Shown here: piece after piece, positions 8,240-14,480 of the stretch
How positions within the stretch are numbered: position 1 is the first letter of the stretch
Layout: the number at the start of each line of letters is the position of its first letter
Translations under genes and position numbers: made by a program
Assembly (NCBI GenBank): GCA_018663565.1
Contig: JABJQE010000147.1
Coordinates: forward strand, 1-14,480
From: Phycisphaerae bacterium
GTDB taxonomy: Bacteria > Planctomycetota > Phycisphaerae > Phycisphaerales > SM1A02
Length of the DNA stretch: 14,480 bases
Direction: 5' to 3'
The notes under the pieces: generated by a model
The model's database searches: none
The model's input: only the letters and a program-made list of their open reading frames with translations
What the model was told of the DNA's origin: nothing

Positions 8240-9220
8240 GTGCAGGTATTGATGACAGGCGGCAGCGGATTCCTTGGTTCCGAAATGTGCAGAAATATCG
8301 TCGCAGCCGGGCATACGCTCCGCGTCCTTGACGACCATTCGCGTGGCAAGCCCGCGCGGCTTGAACACTTTGGCGACAAAATTGAACTCGTCGATGGCGA
8401 TGTCCGCAACTACGATGCCGTACGCGCCGCCACTGAGGGGTGCGAAGTGGTCTGGCATCTGGCATATATCAATGGCACACGGTACTTCTACGAGAAGCCA
8501 GATGCTGTGCTTGAAGTTGGCATCGAGGGCACACTGAACTCTATCAAAGCCGCTTTAGACGCTGGCGTACGCCGGTATGTTCTCGCAAGCACCAGTGAAA
8601 CATATAACGAGCCAACGCACGTACCCACCACTGAGTCAGAACGTCTCATGATTCCTGATGTCACGAACCCACGATTCAGTTATGGCGGTGGCAAGATCGC
8701 TTGCGAACTACTCACGCTGCACCTTGGCGGCTTCCGCGGACTTGAAACTGTAATCTTCCGGCCCCACAACTTCATTGGACCCGACATGGGCCACGAGCAT
8801 GTCATTCCAGAAATCGTCGGGCGAATCGTCAAGATGTCCGACGGCTTGAAGAAGACTGAAATCGACCTTCCAATTCAGGGCGACGGTTCTGAAACTCGAT
8901 CTTTCTGCGACGTCCGCGACGGCGCAATGGGCGCCTTTATCGCTGGCGAAAAAGGCGAGGACGGCAATATTTATCATGTCGGCAACGAGATTGAAGTCTC
9001 CATTCGACACTTGGTGGAGTCACTTGGCCGCGTACTCGGTGTCAAAGTCAATATCGTGCCGGGCGAGCTACGTCCTGGCGGGACGCCCCGCCGCTGCCCC
9101 GCGATCGGCAAACTACAAAAACTCGGATACGAGCCACAGTATTCGTTTGACCAAGCAATCGAGCGAGCTGCCAAGTGGTACGCCGACTATCACCTGCAGA
9201 ATGCTGGAGCGGCAGGGTGA
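8240..9220 (+). CDS. NAD-dependent nucleotide-sugar epimerase/dehydratase (extended SDR)
   Basis: This 326-residue extended short-chain dehydrogenase is predicted to epimerise or dehydrate an NDP-sugar. It starts at GTG 8240, 3 bases after the stop of the dehydrogenase. GGAGGT (8227-8232) inside the end of that gene lies 7 bases away, which supports this start over the ATG four codons later. The cofactor motif G-G-S-G-F-L-G is at 7-13, V-D-G-D-V at 51-55, and the active-site S-T-S-E at 117-120. The catalytic pair is Tyr148 and Lys152 in Y-G-G-G-K, and F-R-P-H-N-F-I-G-P-D-M-G follows. Many relatives are called UDP-glucose 4-epimerase, but H-N-F-I-G-P also occurs in other NDP-sugar epimerases, so the substrate is left open. 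It probably acts in the same pathway as both flanking genes. Confidence 0.9.
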   Translation: MQVLMTGGSGFLGSEMCRNIVAAGHTLRVLDDHSRGKPARLEHFGDKIELVDGDVRNYDAVRAATEGCEVVWHLAYINGTRYFYEKPDAVLEVGIEGTLNSIKAALDAGVRRYVLASTSETYNEPTHVPTTESERLMIPDVTNPRFSYGGGKIACELLTLHLGGFRGLETVIFRPHNFIGPDMGHEHVIPEIVGRIVKMSDGLKKTEIDLPIQGDGSETRSFCDVRDGAMGAFIAGEKGEDGNIYHVGNEIEVSIRHLVESLGRVLGVKVNIVPGELRPGGTPRRCPAIGKLQKLGYEPQYSFDQAIERAAKWYADYHLQNAGAAG

Positions 9221-10167
9221 GCGCAAGCACAGCCGAGCTGTCCGGAAAGCGAATTGTTGTCACAGGCGGCCGAGGGTTTCTCGGCAAGCACGCATGCCGC
9301 GCACTGGAAGCGTGCGGCGCGAATGCGGTGGCGATTGGCAGTAGTGACTTCAATCTGATCGAGCAAGGTGATGTTCGTCGTCTCTATGCCGAACTGAATC
9401 CCGACATCGTCGTGCATCTTGCGGCAGCCTGCGGGGGCATCGGAGCCAACGTCGAGAATCCAGGGCGTTTTTTGTATGAGAACGCAATCATGGGACTGAT
9501 GCTTCTCGATGAAGCAAGACAAGCTGGCCTGAACAAATTTGTACTGATCAGCACAACGTGCGCCTACCCCAAGGACGCGCCACTGCCCTTGCAGGAAGAC
9601 TCCATTTGGACCGGCAAGCCTGTTGGCGCGACCGGTCCCTACGGCATGGCCAAGCGACTCCTGCATGAAGCATGCGAAACCTATGGCCGCCAATACGGCT
9701 TGGACACCACCGTGCTTGTTCCTGCCAATCTCTACGGACCGGAAGATCACTTCGAAGAAGAAAAGAGCCACGTGATTCCAGCGATCATTCGCCGATTCGT
9801 GGAAGCGAAAGAAGCGGGGCTTGAAGAAGTCGTCAATTGGGGATCCGGCACACCGACACGCGAGTTCCTGCACGTTCGAGACGCTGCTCGCGGCATTGCG
9901 CTCGCAGCAGCAACCAAGACTGGACCCGAACCGATCAATCTCGGCACCGGTGTCGAAACATCGATTGCAGACCTGACCAACACCATCGCTGATGCCGTCG
10001 GCTACACCGGCACCCTGTCTTGGGACACCAGTAAGCCAGACGGGCAACCCATACGCTACCTCGATGTCACCCGCGCTCAGAAGCAACTCGGTTTCAATGC
10101 TGAAGTCCCGCTCGCAGCGGGCATCGCCGAGACGGTCGCCTGGTACAGATCATCCCTGGCCGACTAG
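9217..10167 (+). CDS. fcl: GDP-L-fucose synthase-like epimerase/reductase
   Basis: This 316-residue extended SDR is closest to GDP-L-fucose synthase, which converts GDP-4-keto-6-deoxymannose to GDP-L-fucose with NADPH. I start it at GTG 9217, which overlaps the upstream TGA as GTGA; GGAG at 9205-9208 lies 8 bases before it. A GTG at 9175 in the same frame lacks such support. T-G-G-R-G-F-L-G is at 16-23 and A-A-A-C-G-G-I-G-A-N at 69-78. Aligned by hand to E. coli Fcl with a constant offset of 6, Cys109, Tyr136, Lys140 and His179 correspond to Cys115, Tyr142, Lys146 and His185, while Ser107 becomes Thr113. N-L-Y-G-P (171-175), S-H-V-I-P (184-188) and the later R-E-F-L-H-V are diagnostic. No gmd gene is in the window, so a related sugar is possible. 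Confidence 0.85.
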   Translation: MSASTAELSGKRIVVTGGRGFLGKHACRALEACGANAVAIGSSDFNLIEQGDVRRLYAELNPDIVVHLAAACGGIGANVENPGRFLYENAIMGLMLLDEARQAGLNKFVLISTTCAYPKDAPLPLQEDSIWTGKPVGATGPYGMAKRLLHEACETYGRQYGLDTTVLVPANLYGPEDHFEEEKSHVIPAIIRRFVEAKEAGLEEVVNWGSGTPTREFLHVRDAARGIALAAATKTGPEPINLGTGVETSIADLTNTIADAVGYTGTLSWDTSKPDGQPIRYLDVTRAQKQLGFNAEVPLAAGIAETVAWYRSSLAD

Positions 10168-10215
10168 CAGGACGCTCCGCATCAGCACCCTCTCCGCTGC
10201 AGTACACTCATTGAC

Positions 10216-10530
10216 ATGAACCACCTCTTCGCCTTAGCCATCCTGATTGCCCTCGCCGGATGTTCACTGCACGACGAGATTGAAAACACCGCCCAATCGT
10301 GGCAAGGCCAACGACTTTCGCAGGTCGAGGGGGCGTGGGGCGCACCTTCACAAGCGACGGATCCGCTGAACTGGACGATGTGGACGATGGGCAATGATCA
10401 AGGTGGATGGGTCGTTGGCTTTCACACACATACCGCAGATCAGATCATCGACGATCACGTCGTAACAACTTGGGGCACGCTTCCGAACGATCTGCCGAGT
10501 GAACTGGCCCCGAAGCATCGATCATTCTGA
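10216..10530 (+). CDS. small lipoprotein of unknown function
   Basis: This protein has 104 residues. The N-terminus is a short lipoprotein signal with lipobox L-A-G-C, making Cys16 the lipidated residue and the mature part about 89 residues. Q-G-Q-R-L-S-Q-V-E-G-A-W-G-A-P resembles the short helix-then-W-G-x-P start of BamE/SmpA-like lipoproteins, a weak similarity. The C-terminal half contains G-G-W-V-V-G-F-H-T-H-T and ends T-W-G-T-L-P-N-D-L-P-S-E-L-A-P-K-H-R-S-F. A diverged copy of this C-terminal half is present at 14258-14395. A perfect 9-base tandem repeat (TGGACGATG, 10372-10389) encodes W-T-M twice. It lies 48 bases after the sugar operon. TACACT at 10203-10208 is the only -10-like site, and no ribosome site is obvious. 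The reading frame is convincing; the function is unknown. Confidence 0.82.
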   Translation: MNHLFALAILIALAGCSLHDEIENTAQSWQGQRLSQVEGAWGAPSQATDPLNWTMWTMGNDQGGWVVGFHTHTADQIIDDHVVTTWGTLPNDLPSELAPKHRSF

Positions 10531-10540
10531 GCGGCGACGC

Positions 10541-10557
10541 TGCAGCCAAGAGCTGCA
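10541..10557. terminator. small hairpin between convergent genes
   Basis: TGCAG (10541-10545) and CTGCA (10553-10557) form a perfect 5-bp stem with a 7-base loop, 10 bases after the small lipoprotein's stop. A second small repeat, GATCC-agaa-GGATC (10586-10599), lies just beyond the stop of the convergent secreted-protein gene. Neither has a T-tract, so termination at this junction is only a suggestion. Confidence 0.3.
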
Positions 10558-10602
10558 CATTTGCACCGTCATACACGGGTAGGGGGATCCAGAAGGATCA
10601 GC

Positions 10603-13600
10603 TCAGCAATCACCCCACCAACTGATCACAAAGAGAATGTCGGATACATCCACGACGCCATCTCCATTGACATCTCCGGAACCAGATCCGCCGAAGCTGG
10701 CAATGACCAGAAGCACATCGTTGACGCTGACGGTTCCATCTCCGTCCACATCGGCACTACATCCACCCGGGCACGTGTCCTCGAAACTATTGCCGCCCCC
10801 GTCCACCCAAGTGAGTCCGATGACATTGGGGTCGTTATGGCAGAACAGGGTCCCGGAAATCACAGGGTTTCCCGTGGAGAGAATGCAGTAGTTGGACGTG
10901 GCAATATTGTCCCGGATAATGCAGTCGCTGATGGTTGGATCACCATTGATTCGCAGTGCAGACCCCGTCGTCATATAGCCACCGGTAATGGTGAACCCTT
11001 CGATGATCGACGTCTCGCCATCCATCATCGTGACAACAGTCCCCTGCTGCTGCGCATCGATGACCGTCTCCTCTGCACCTGATCCATAGAGGCTCAAGGA
11101 TCGCCCTCCGAAGTCAATCTGTTCGGAGTACACCCCCGGGCCTACCTGAATGATCGATCCGGTCGGGACATCATCAATCGCCGCCTGAATCGTCGCATAG
11201 TCACCCGGAACCTGCACGGTCATGGGCGGTTCGACACCAGCCTTGTCGATCCACGTCCGCCAACCACCACTGTCTCGCCATTCGTGGGTGAGCCAGATGG
11301 CAGTGCCATCCGGATCCGGCGAAGCGCCGCTGTAATCGCCCCACCTACCACTGGTTTCCGGCGCGCTGCTGGACTTGACCAGACTCGCTGGTTGGAGCGT
11401 GCCGCTTGGATCAGATGGATTCCGCAAAGCACGCCACATCGATGTGTATTCATCCGAAGCGGAACGCGCAAAGACAATGCAGACGTTGTTGTTCCCATCC
11501 ACGGCGATGGACGGGAAGAAAGTGTAGATGCCTGTACCTTCGTCGATTTCACCGGATTGGGCCAAAGTCGGGACCTGCCCGGAGCCGGGCCAACCACGAA
11601 GGTCGATCTCGTACCACCGCACGCGTGCGCGACTGCTTCCAACGTGGTGTACCGCCCAGATCGAGCCGTTTCGATACATGCAGGACCAGAAACGAGGCTC
11701 GAACAGATAGTGCTGCGTGCTGGTTCCCTGCTGGGGGACTTGCGACGGGTATGAGTAGGTCGGCACCTGGAGATCGAAGGACTGGGTGCTTGGTGTTCCA
11801 AGCGGGTCGAGAATCGCATGAATGCGCACCTCGTTAAAATTCACCCCATTGCTGCTCCCCTCCGAAGACTGCAACATGAACTGGGGGACACCCGGTTCAT
11901 CATCGGTACTTCGTGCAAGTCCGAGCGACTGATTTCCACTGCCCGAGAGCATGAGTTCACGGGTTCCCGAAACAGGATCGCCAATAAGAACCTGTTCCTT
12001 CGGGACCATAAGTATCGGGTACTTGTCGGGACCAAACATGTCGCACGAGAGGTACACCGCATCATCTCCAACCGCGAGGTTTGGAGAATCGATGTCATCA
12101 TCGATGTGGCTCATGCTCAGCCGGTACTTGTGCCAGGCTCCTGCCGGGGAGGAATCCTCCGAGACTGCCAAAAGGAAATACGATCCGCCCCCACTACTGC
12201 GTTCGTTGGCCATTGCGAAAAAGCGATCGCTTCGCTGGTCGTATACGACTTCGGGGTCGAACACGAAGGACGTTGCGCCCACCTCGCCCCAGAAACCAAA
12301 GGAGTCTTCGATCTCGTCTTGAAAGACGAGTTGTCCAGAATGGGTGTAGCCGGCGATACCACCGTTCACGACCTGAACCACGTGGTCCGGCCCTGCGGCG
12401 AGATCTGGATCAGGGGGCGTCCATCCATTCGGTCCCATGCCTGCAAACCCGATGTCACCACGCTGGGGTCTGGCGTTCACGGGTGGCGGAACGGGCCTGA
12501 ATTCTGGATCCCATATGGGAGGAATCGGCGCATTGGCCTGCACCATGGCGTATGTCAAATCAGGTTGGGGGAGATCCAGCGACGTCCACCGGGCGTTTCC
12601 GGCGCGTCCTGTCGCAAGAAGCGTCGCGGCCTTGCGATCATCTCCTGCTGCACCTCCCGCCGCAGCCAGCACGGTGCCGTTTCCGCTCATGTGCAGACGA
12701 GTGGTTCCTCGCGCACGTTCAAGATGAGCACCTTCGCCAAGAAGAATGCTTTCACCAAACCATTCACCGGGTTCCGCGATACGCGCGTGAACCTCATGAA
12801 CGGGCTTGTCGATATTCCACGCTACGCCGCACCGACCATCAGGATCAACCGCTGCTGCTGCGCCGCTGATCCAGCGGCCGGGAGCGGGTACTGCAACGGT
12901 CCGAGGCGCATCATCGATACCAAGACGTTGCGTCTGTACCTGCCAACCATGCGGATCACGCGCCAGCCAAGTCGCCAGCACGGTCTGTCCGTTGGAGGCG
13001 ATAGCCGGCTCGATTGCATCGGCGGCAAGTATGCGAGGTTCGCCCACAGTGCCATCAGCAGTCATCTCAACGGCATGCACCGCAAAATGCTCGTCATCAC
13101 GAGATGCCCAGACAATGACCCAGCCACCCGGAATAGACGCAATAGAAGGGCTGGCGTGATGACCTGATCCGGTCGAGACTTCGATCTCGGACCCCGATGC
13201 GCCACCTGGGCGCAGCAGCCGAGCGCGAACGCGCCGACCTTCTTCTGCAGGACTTGTCCAAACTGCCATTGCCGTATCACCGACCCCTGCAGAGAGCACG
13301 ACTTCGTTCTGATGACCATGTCGCTGCACATTGACTGCGACTTCGTCGTGCCACGAGAATCCGTCGAACCACCGAGCAACGATGCCGCCTTCCTGACCAT
13401 CCTGCCCCCAACTCGTCCATGCAGCCCAGGCTTCACCGCCAGCGTTCATGCAAACGGCTGGATGCATCTGGTGCCCTTGCACATCGGTATTGATCGTGAA
13501 CTCTTCGCTCGCGAACGTGCCGTCGGCGTGGAGAAATCGGCCTTGGATTCCGTAGAAGCCACCCTGCTGGCGACGCGAATCCCAAGTGACCAGCACGCGG

Positions 13601-13740
13601 TCTTCGCCGTCTGCTGCTAGCGCAACATGGTCCTGAGCACTTGGCGCAAACTGGCTGAGCCGCTCAATCTGCGTGTCATGATGAACGGCGCATCCCGCGC
13701 ACAGCACGATCGTGATTCCCAGGGCACCTGTCTTTCGCAT
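10603..13740 (-). CDS. large exported lipoprotein: propeller-like repeats, beta-helix segment and C-terminal dockerin
   Basis: This protein has 1045 residues. ATG 13740 has GGAG 6 bases upstream and a promoter about 36 bases further up; the in-frame GTG at 13767 lacks both. The signal peptide ends L-C-A-G-C, so Cys17 may be lipidated, although Cys at -3 is unusual. About 35-390 shows repeated W-x-S/T strands (V-T-W-D-S, A-A-W-T-S, A-V-W-T-S, I-V-W-A-S), suggesting beta-propeller blades. About 423-835 forms a second part with L-A-A-G-P-D-H-V-V-Q-V-V-N and F-D-P-E-V-V-Y-D-Q-R-S-D-R-F. Residues 840-993 (V-P-G-D-Y-A-T-I-Q-A-A-I-D and later G-F-T-I-T-G-G) look like a short right-handed parallel beta-helix. 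Residues 994-1045 carry two calcium-loop repeats, D-V-D-G-D-G-T-V and D-V-N-G-D-G-V-V, typical of type I dockerins. It has no visible catalytic site; surface binding or attachment is likely. Confidence 0.92.
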   Translation of the reverse strand: MRKTGALGITIVLCAGCAVHHDTQIERLSQFAPSAQDHVALAADGEDRVLVTWDSRRQQGGFYGIQGRFLHADGTFASEEFTINTDVQGHQMHPAVCMNAGGEAWAAWTSWGQDGQEGGIVARWFDGFSWHDEVAVNVQRHGHQNEVVLSAGVGDTAMAVWTSPAEEGRRVRARLLRPGGASGSEIEVSTGSGHHASPSIASIPGGWVIVWASRDDEHFAVHAVEMTADGTVGEPRILAADAIEPAIASNGQTVLATWLARDPHGWQVQTQRLGIDDAPRTVAVPAPGRWISGAAAAVDPDGRCGVAWNIDKPVHEVHARIAEPGEWFGESILLGEGAHLERARGTTRLHMSGNGTVLAAAGGAAGDDRKAATLLATGRAGNARWTSLDLPQPDLTYAMVQANAPIPPIWDPEFRPVPPPVNARPQRGDIGFAGMGPNGWTPPDPDLAAGPDHVVQVVNGGIAGYTHSGQLVFQDEIEDSFGFWGEVGATSFVFDPEVVYDQRSDRFFAMANERSSGGGSYFLLAVSEDSSPAGAWHKYRLSMSHIDDDIDSPNLAVGDDAVYLSCDMFGPDKYPILMVPKEQVLIGDPVSGTRELMLSGSGNQSLGLARSTDDEPGVPQFMLQSSEGSSNGVNFNEVRIHAILDPLGTPSTQSFDLQVPTYSYPSQVPQQGTSTQHYLFEPRFWSCMYRNGSIWAVHHVGSSRARVRWYEIDLRGWPGSGQVPTLAQSGEIDEGTGIYTFFPSIAVDGNNNVCIVFARSASDEYTSMWRALRNPSDPSGTLQPASLVKSSSAPETSGRWGDYSGASPDPDGTAIWLTHEWRDSGGWRTWIDKAGVEPPMTVQVPGDYATIQAAIDDVPTGSIIQVGPGVYSEQIDFGGRSLSLYGSGAEETVIDAQQQGTVVTMMDGETSIIEGFTITGGYMTTGSALRINGDPTISDCIIRDNIATSNYCILSTGNPVISGTLFCHNDPNVIGLTWVDGGGNSFEDTCPGGCSADVDGDGTVSVNDVLLVIASFGGSGSGDVNGDGVVDVSDILFVISWWGDC

Positions 13741-13782
13741 AACACACTCCGTACTTCTCAAGCCCACAACATCCGATCATCG

Positions 13783-13809
13783 ATCCTAGCAGGCATTCTG
13801 CTCTGCCAA
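13783..13809 (-). promoter_or_regulatory. promoter of the large exported lipoprotein
   Basis: On the minus strand TTGGCA (13809-13804) is followed after 15 bases by TAGGAT (13788-13783), preceded by TGC, an extended -10 element. The spacer is slightly short. Transcription would begin near 13776, which leaves a leader of about 36 bases before ATG 13740 and argues against the upstream GTG at 13767 as the start. Confidence 0.45.
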
Positions 13810-13836
13810 AGACACAAAATCGCCGAGAATCACCTA

Positions 13837-13850
13837 TTGCAGGCCTGCAA
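13837..13850. repeat. perfect 14-base palindrome, possible operator
   Basis: TTGCAGGCCTGCAA equals its own reverse complement. It lies about 30 bases upstream of the -35 of the large lipoprotein's promoter, a position suited to a dimeric regulator. It could also be chance; no regulator gene is nearby. Confidence 0.45.
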
Positions 13851-13869
13851 GGGACAGTCGTTCGTGGAT

Positions 13870-13884
13870 CGCATCAGTGATGCG
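13870..13884. repeat. perfect 15-base inverted repeat, possible operator
   Basis: CGCATCA and TGATGCG flank a single G. The centre is about 33 bases from the centre of the palindrome at 13837-13850, close to three DNA turns. The half-sites differ, so two separate regulators or a structured leader RNA are both possible. Confidence 0.4.
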
Positions 13885-13932
13885 TCGCCACGAGACGACG
13901 GGAAAGAGAAGTGAACGAGTACATACTGGCTG

Positions 13933-13954
13933 ATGAAGGCACACACTCCTTCAT
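13933..13954. repeat. 7-bp stem inverted repeat upstream of tRNA-Gly
   Basis: ATGAAGG (13933-13939) and CCTTCAT (13948-13954) are perfect complements around an 8-base loop, and two further wobble pairs extend the stem. No T-tract follows on either strand. It lies about 80 bases before the tRNA. Confidence 0.4.
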
Positions 13955-14007
13955 TGCAGTCCACTTGCCACCCGCATCAAGCCTTTCCTGCAACTCTACC
14001 GGTCCGT

Positions 14008-14016
14008 TGCTACCCT
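14008..14016 (+). promoter_or_regulatory. possible extended -10 promoter of tRNA-Gly
   Basis: TGC followed by TACCCT (14011-14016) resembles an extended -10 element and would start transcription about 9 bases before the mature tRNA end at 14032. The hexamer is poor and no -35 is clear, so this is tentative. Confidence 0.3.
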
Positions 14017-14031
14017 CTTCTGTCCATCTTC

Positions 14032-14103
<72 letters not shown>

Positions 14104-14156
14104 TATAGCATCTCATCCACCACCAACTATTATCAGTTTAGAAAAGGAAAACAGCC

Positions 14157-14395
14157 GTGCTCATCGAACACACGATTCTTGGAAATGACATGCAGGCCGT
14201 AGAACTTACCTTGCAACCTGGACAGCAACTCGTTGCCGAAGCCTCGACTCTACTGGCAATGGATGATGGCGGGTGGATCGTAAAGTCCACTCCGACACAT
14301 CGAAACACACGATCGATAAGCAAGAAGTAAGCACCTGGGGCACGCTACCGAACGATTTGCCGCATGAACTTGCTCCCAAGCATCACCTTTTCTAG
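14157..14395 (+). pseudogene. broken chimera: AIM24-family N-terminus joined to a small-lipoprotein C-terminus
   Basis: GTG 14157 follows AAGGA by 8 bases and opens a 57-codon frame ending at TAA 14328-14330. Its first ~38 residues (L-G-N-D-M-Q-A-V-E-L-T-L-Q-P-G-Q and A-E-A-S-T-L-L-A-M-D-D-G) match the start of AIM24/TIGR00266 proteins, which normally run beyond 200 residues. From G-G-W-I-V onward the DNA instead matches the C-terminal half of the lipoprotein at 10216-10530. The distance between two shared Trp codons is 62 bases here and 63 there, so one base is missing. In the shifted frame the sequence ends T-W-G-T-L-P-N-D-L-P-H-E-L-A-P-K-H-H-L-F and TAG 14393-14395, with 17 of the last 21 residues identical to the other copy. 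TATTAT (14128-14133) is a possible -10. It may be a real decayed gene or an assembly artefact. Confidence 0.75.
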
Positions 14396-14400
14396 TTCAC

Positions 14401-14415
14401 ATTCTGGTTCAGAAT
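14401..14415 (+). terminator. hairpin after the chimeric gene
   Basis: ATTCTG and CAGAAT form a perfect 6-bp stem with a 3-base loop, 5 bases after the lipoprotein-frame stop at 14393-14395. The tail (tcattt) is only moderately T-rich, so termination is possible but weakly supported. Confidence 0.35.
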
Positions 14416-14440
14416 TCATTTGCTCGGAGGCCGCGCCGTT

Positions 14441-14480
14441 ATGACGACCTCAATATCACTTCTCGTAGCAGCAGCGATTG
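14441..14480 (+). CDS. start of an exported or membrane protein (partial)
   Basis: ATG 14441 lies 10 bases after GGAGG (14426-14430) and opens a frame that runs off the right edge after 13 complete codons. They read M-T-T-S-I-S-L-L-V-A-A-A-I, the hydrophobic opening of a signal peptide or membrane segment. The family cannot be told. The clear ribosome site is the main evidence that this is a real gene. Confidence 0.55.
   Translation, partial: MTTSISLLVAAAI

Noticed and set aside
9190..10086. A 298-codon minus-strand frame
   Set aside because: It is antisense to the Fcl-like enzyme, whose catalytic residues are all present in the sense frame.
11818..13167. A 449-codon + strand open frame
   Set aside because: It lies wholly antisense to the large exported lipoprotein, which has a signal peptide, repeats and a dockerin in its own frame. 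The antisense product has no recognisable domain or plausible composition, and no good start context.

Overview
The window looks like a chromosomal segment from a member of the Planctomycetota, probably close to the Phycisphaerae. This is an inference. It rests mainly on the large secreted protein at 10603-13740, whose C-terminus ends in two D-x-N/D-G-D-G dockerin-type repeats and a W-W-G-D-C tail, a style common in that group. A Gfo/Idh/MocA dehydrogenase and several lipoprotein signals fit the same picture. No phage, transposase, CRISPR or integrase signature was found. Genes are tightly packed and no gene-free stretch exceeds 300 bases.

Layout from the left: (1) the 3' end of an unknown + strand gene (2-151) converges on a Gfo/Idh/MocA oxidoreductase (212-1327, minus). 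(2) A divergent spacer leads into a + strand efflux operon (1526-6674). It encodes a lipid-anchored RND adaptor with a His-rich tail, a CusA/CzcA-type RND pump and a small His-containing lipoprotein whose start overlaps the pump's stop. (3) A 293-base spacer with an inverted repeat and a good extended -10 element precedes a nucleotide-sugar operon (6968-10167). Its genes are a UDP-sugar 6-dehydrogenase-like enzyme, an NAD-dependent epimerase with a GTG start, and a GDP-L-fucose-synthase-like enzyme that overlaps its neighbour by 4 bases. (4) A small lipoprotein of unknown function (10216-10530) follows. (5) A 1045-residue exported, probably lipid-anchored protein lies on the minus strand (10603-13740). 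(6) A 291-base spacer rich in perfect inverted repeats leads to a tRNA-Gly(CCC) gene at 14032-14103. (7) The right edge holds a broken chimeric gene (14157-14395) and the first codons of another gene (14441 onward).

How the genes work together: the efflux genes should form a trans-envelope export unit, with metal ions the most likely substrate, but no outer-membrane channel gene is present here. The three sugar enzymes probably make activated sugars for a surface glycan; no glycosyltransferase is visible. The large lipoprotein is likely displayed on the cell envelope.

The most unusual finding is at 14157-14395. The first ~38 codons of an AIM24-family gene run directly into the C-terminal half of a paralogue of the small lipoprotein at 10216-10530. 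The join sits at a short stretch shared with that gene (GGCAATG), and the lipoprotein part carries a one-base deletion. The tRNA-Gly also has an unexpected G at position 61, which breaks the normally invariant G53:C61 pair. I did not find clear evidence of a wholly new defence or mobile system.
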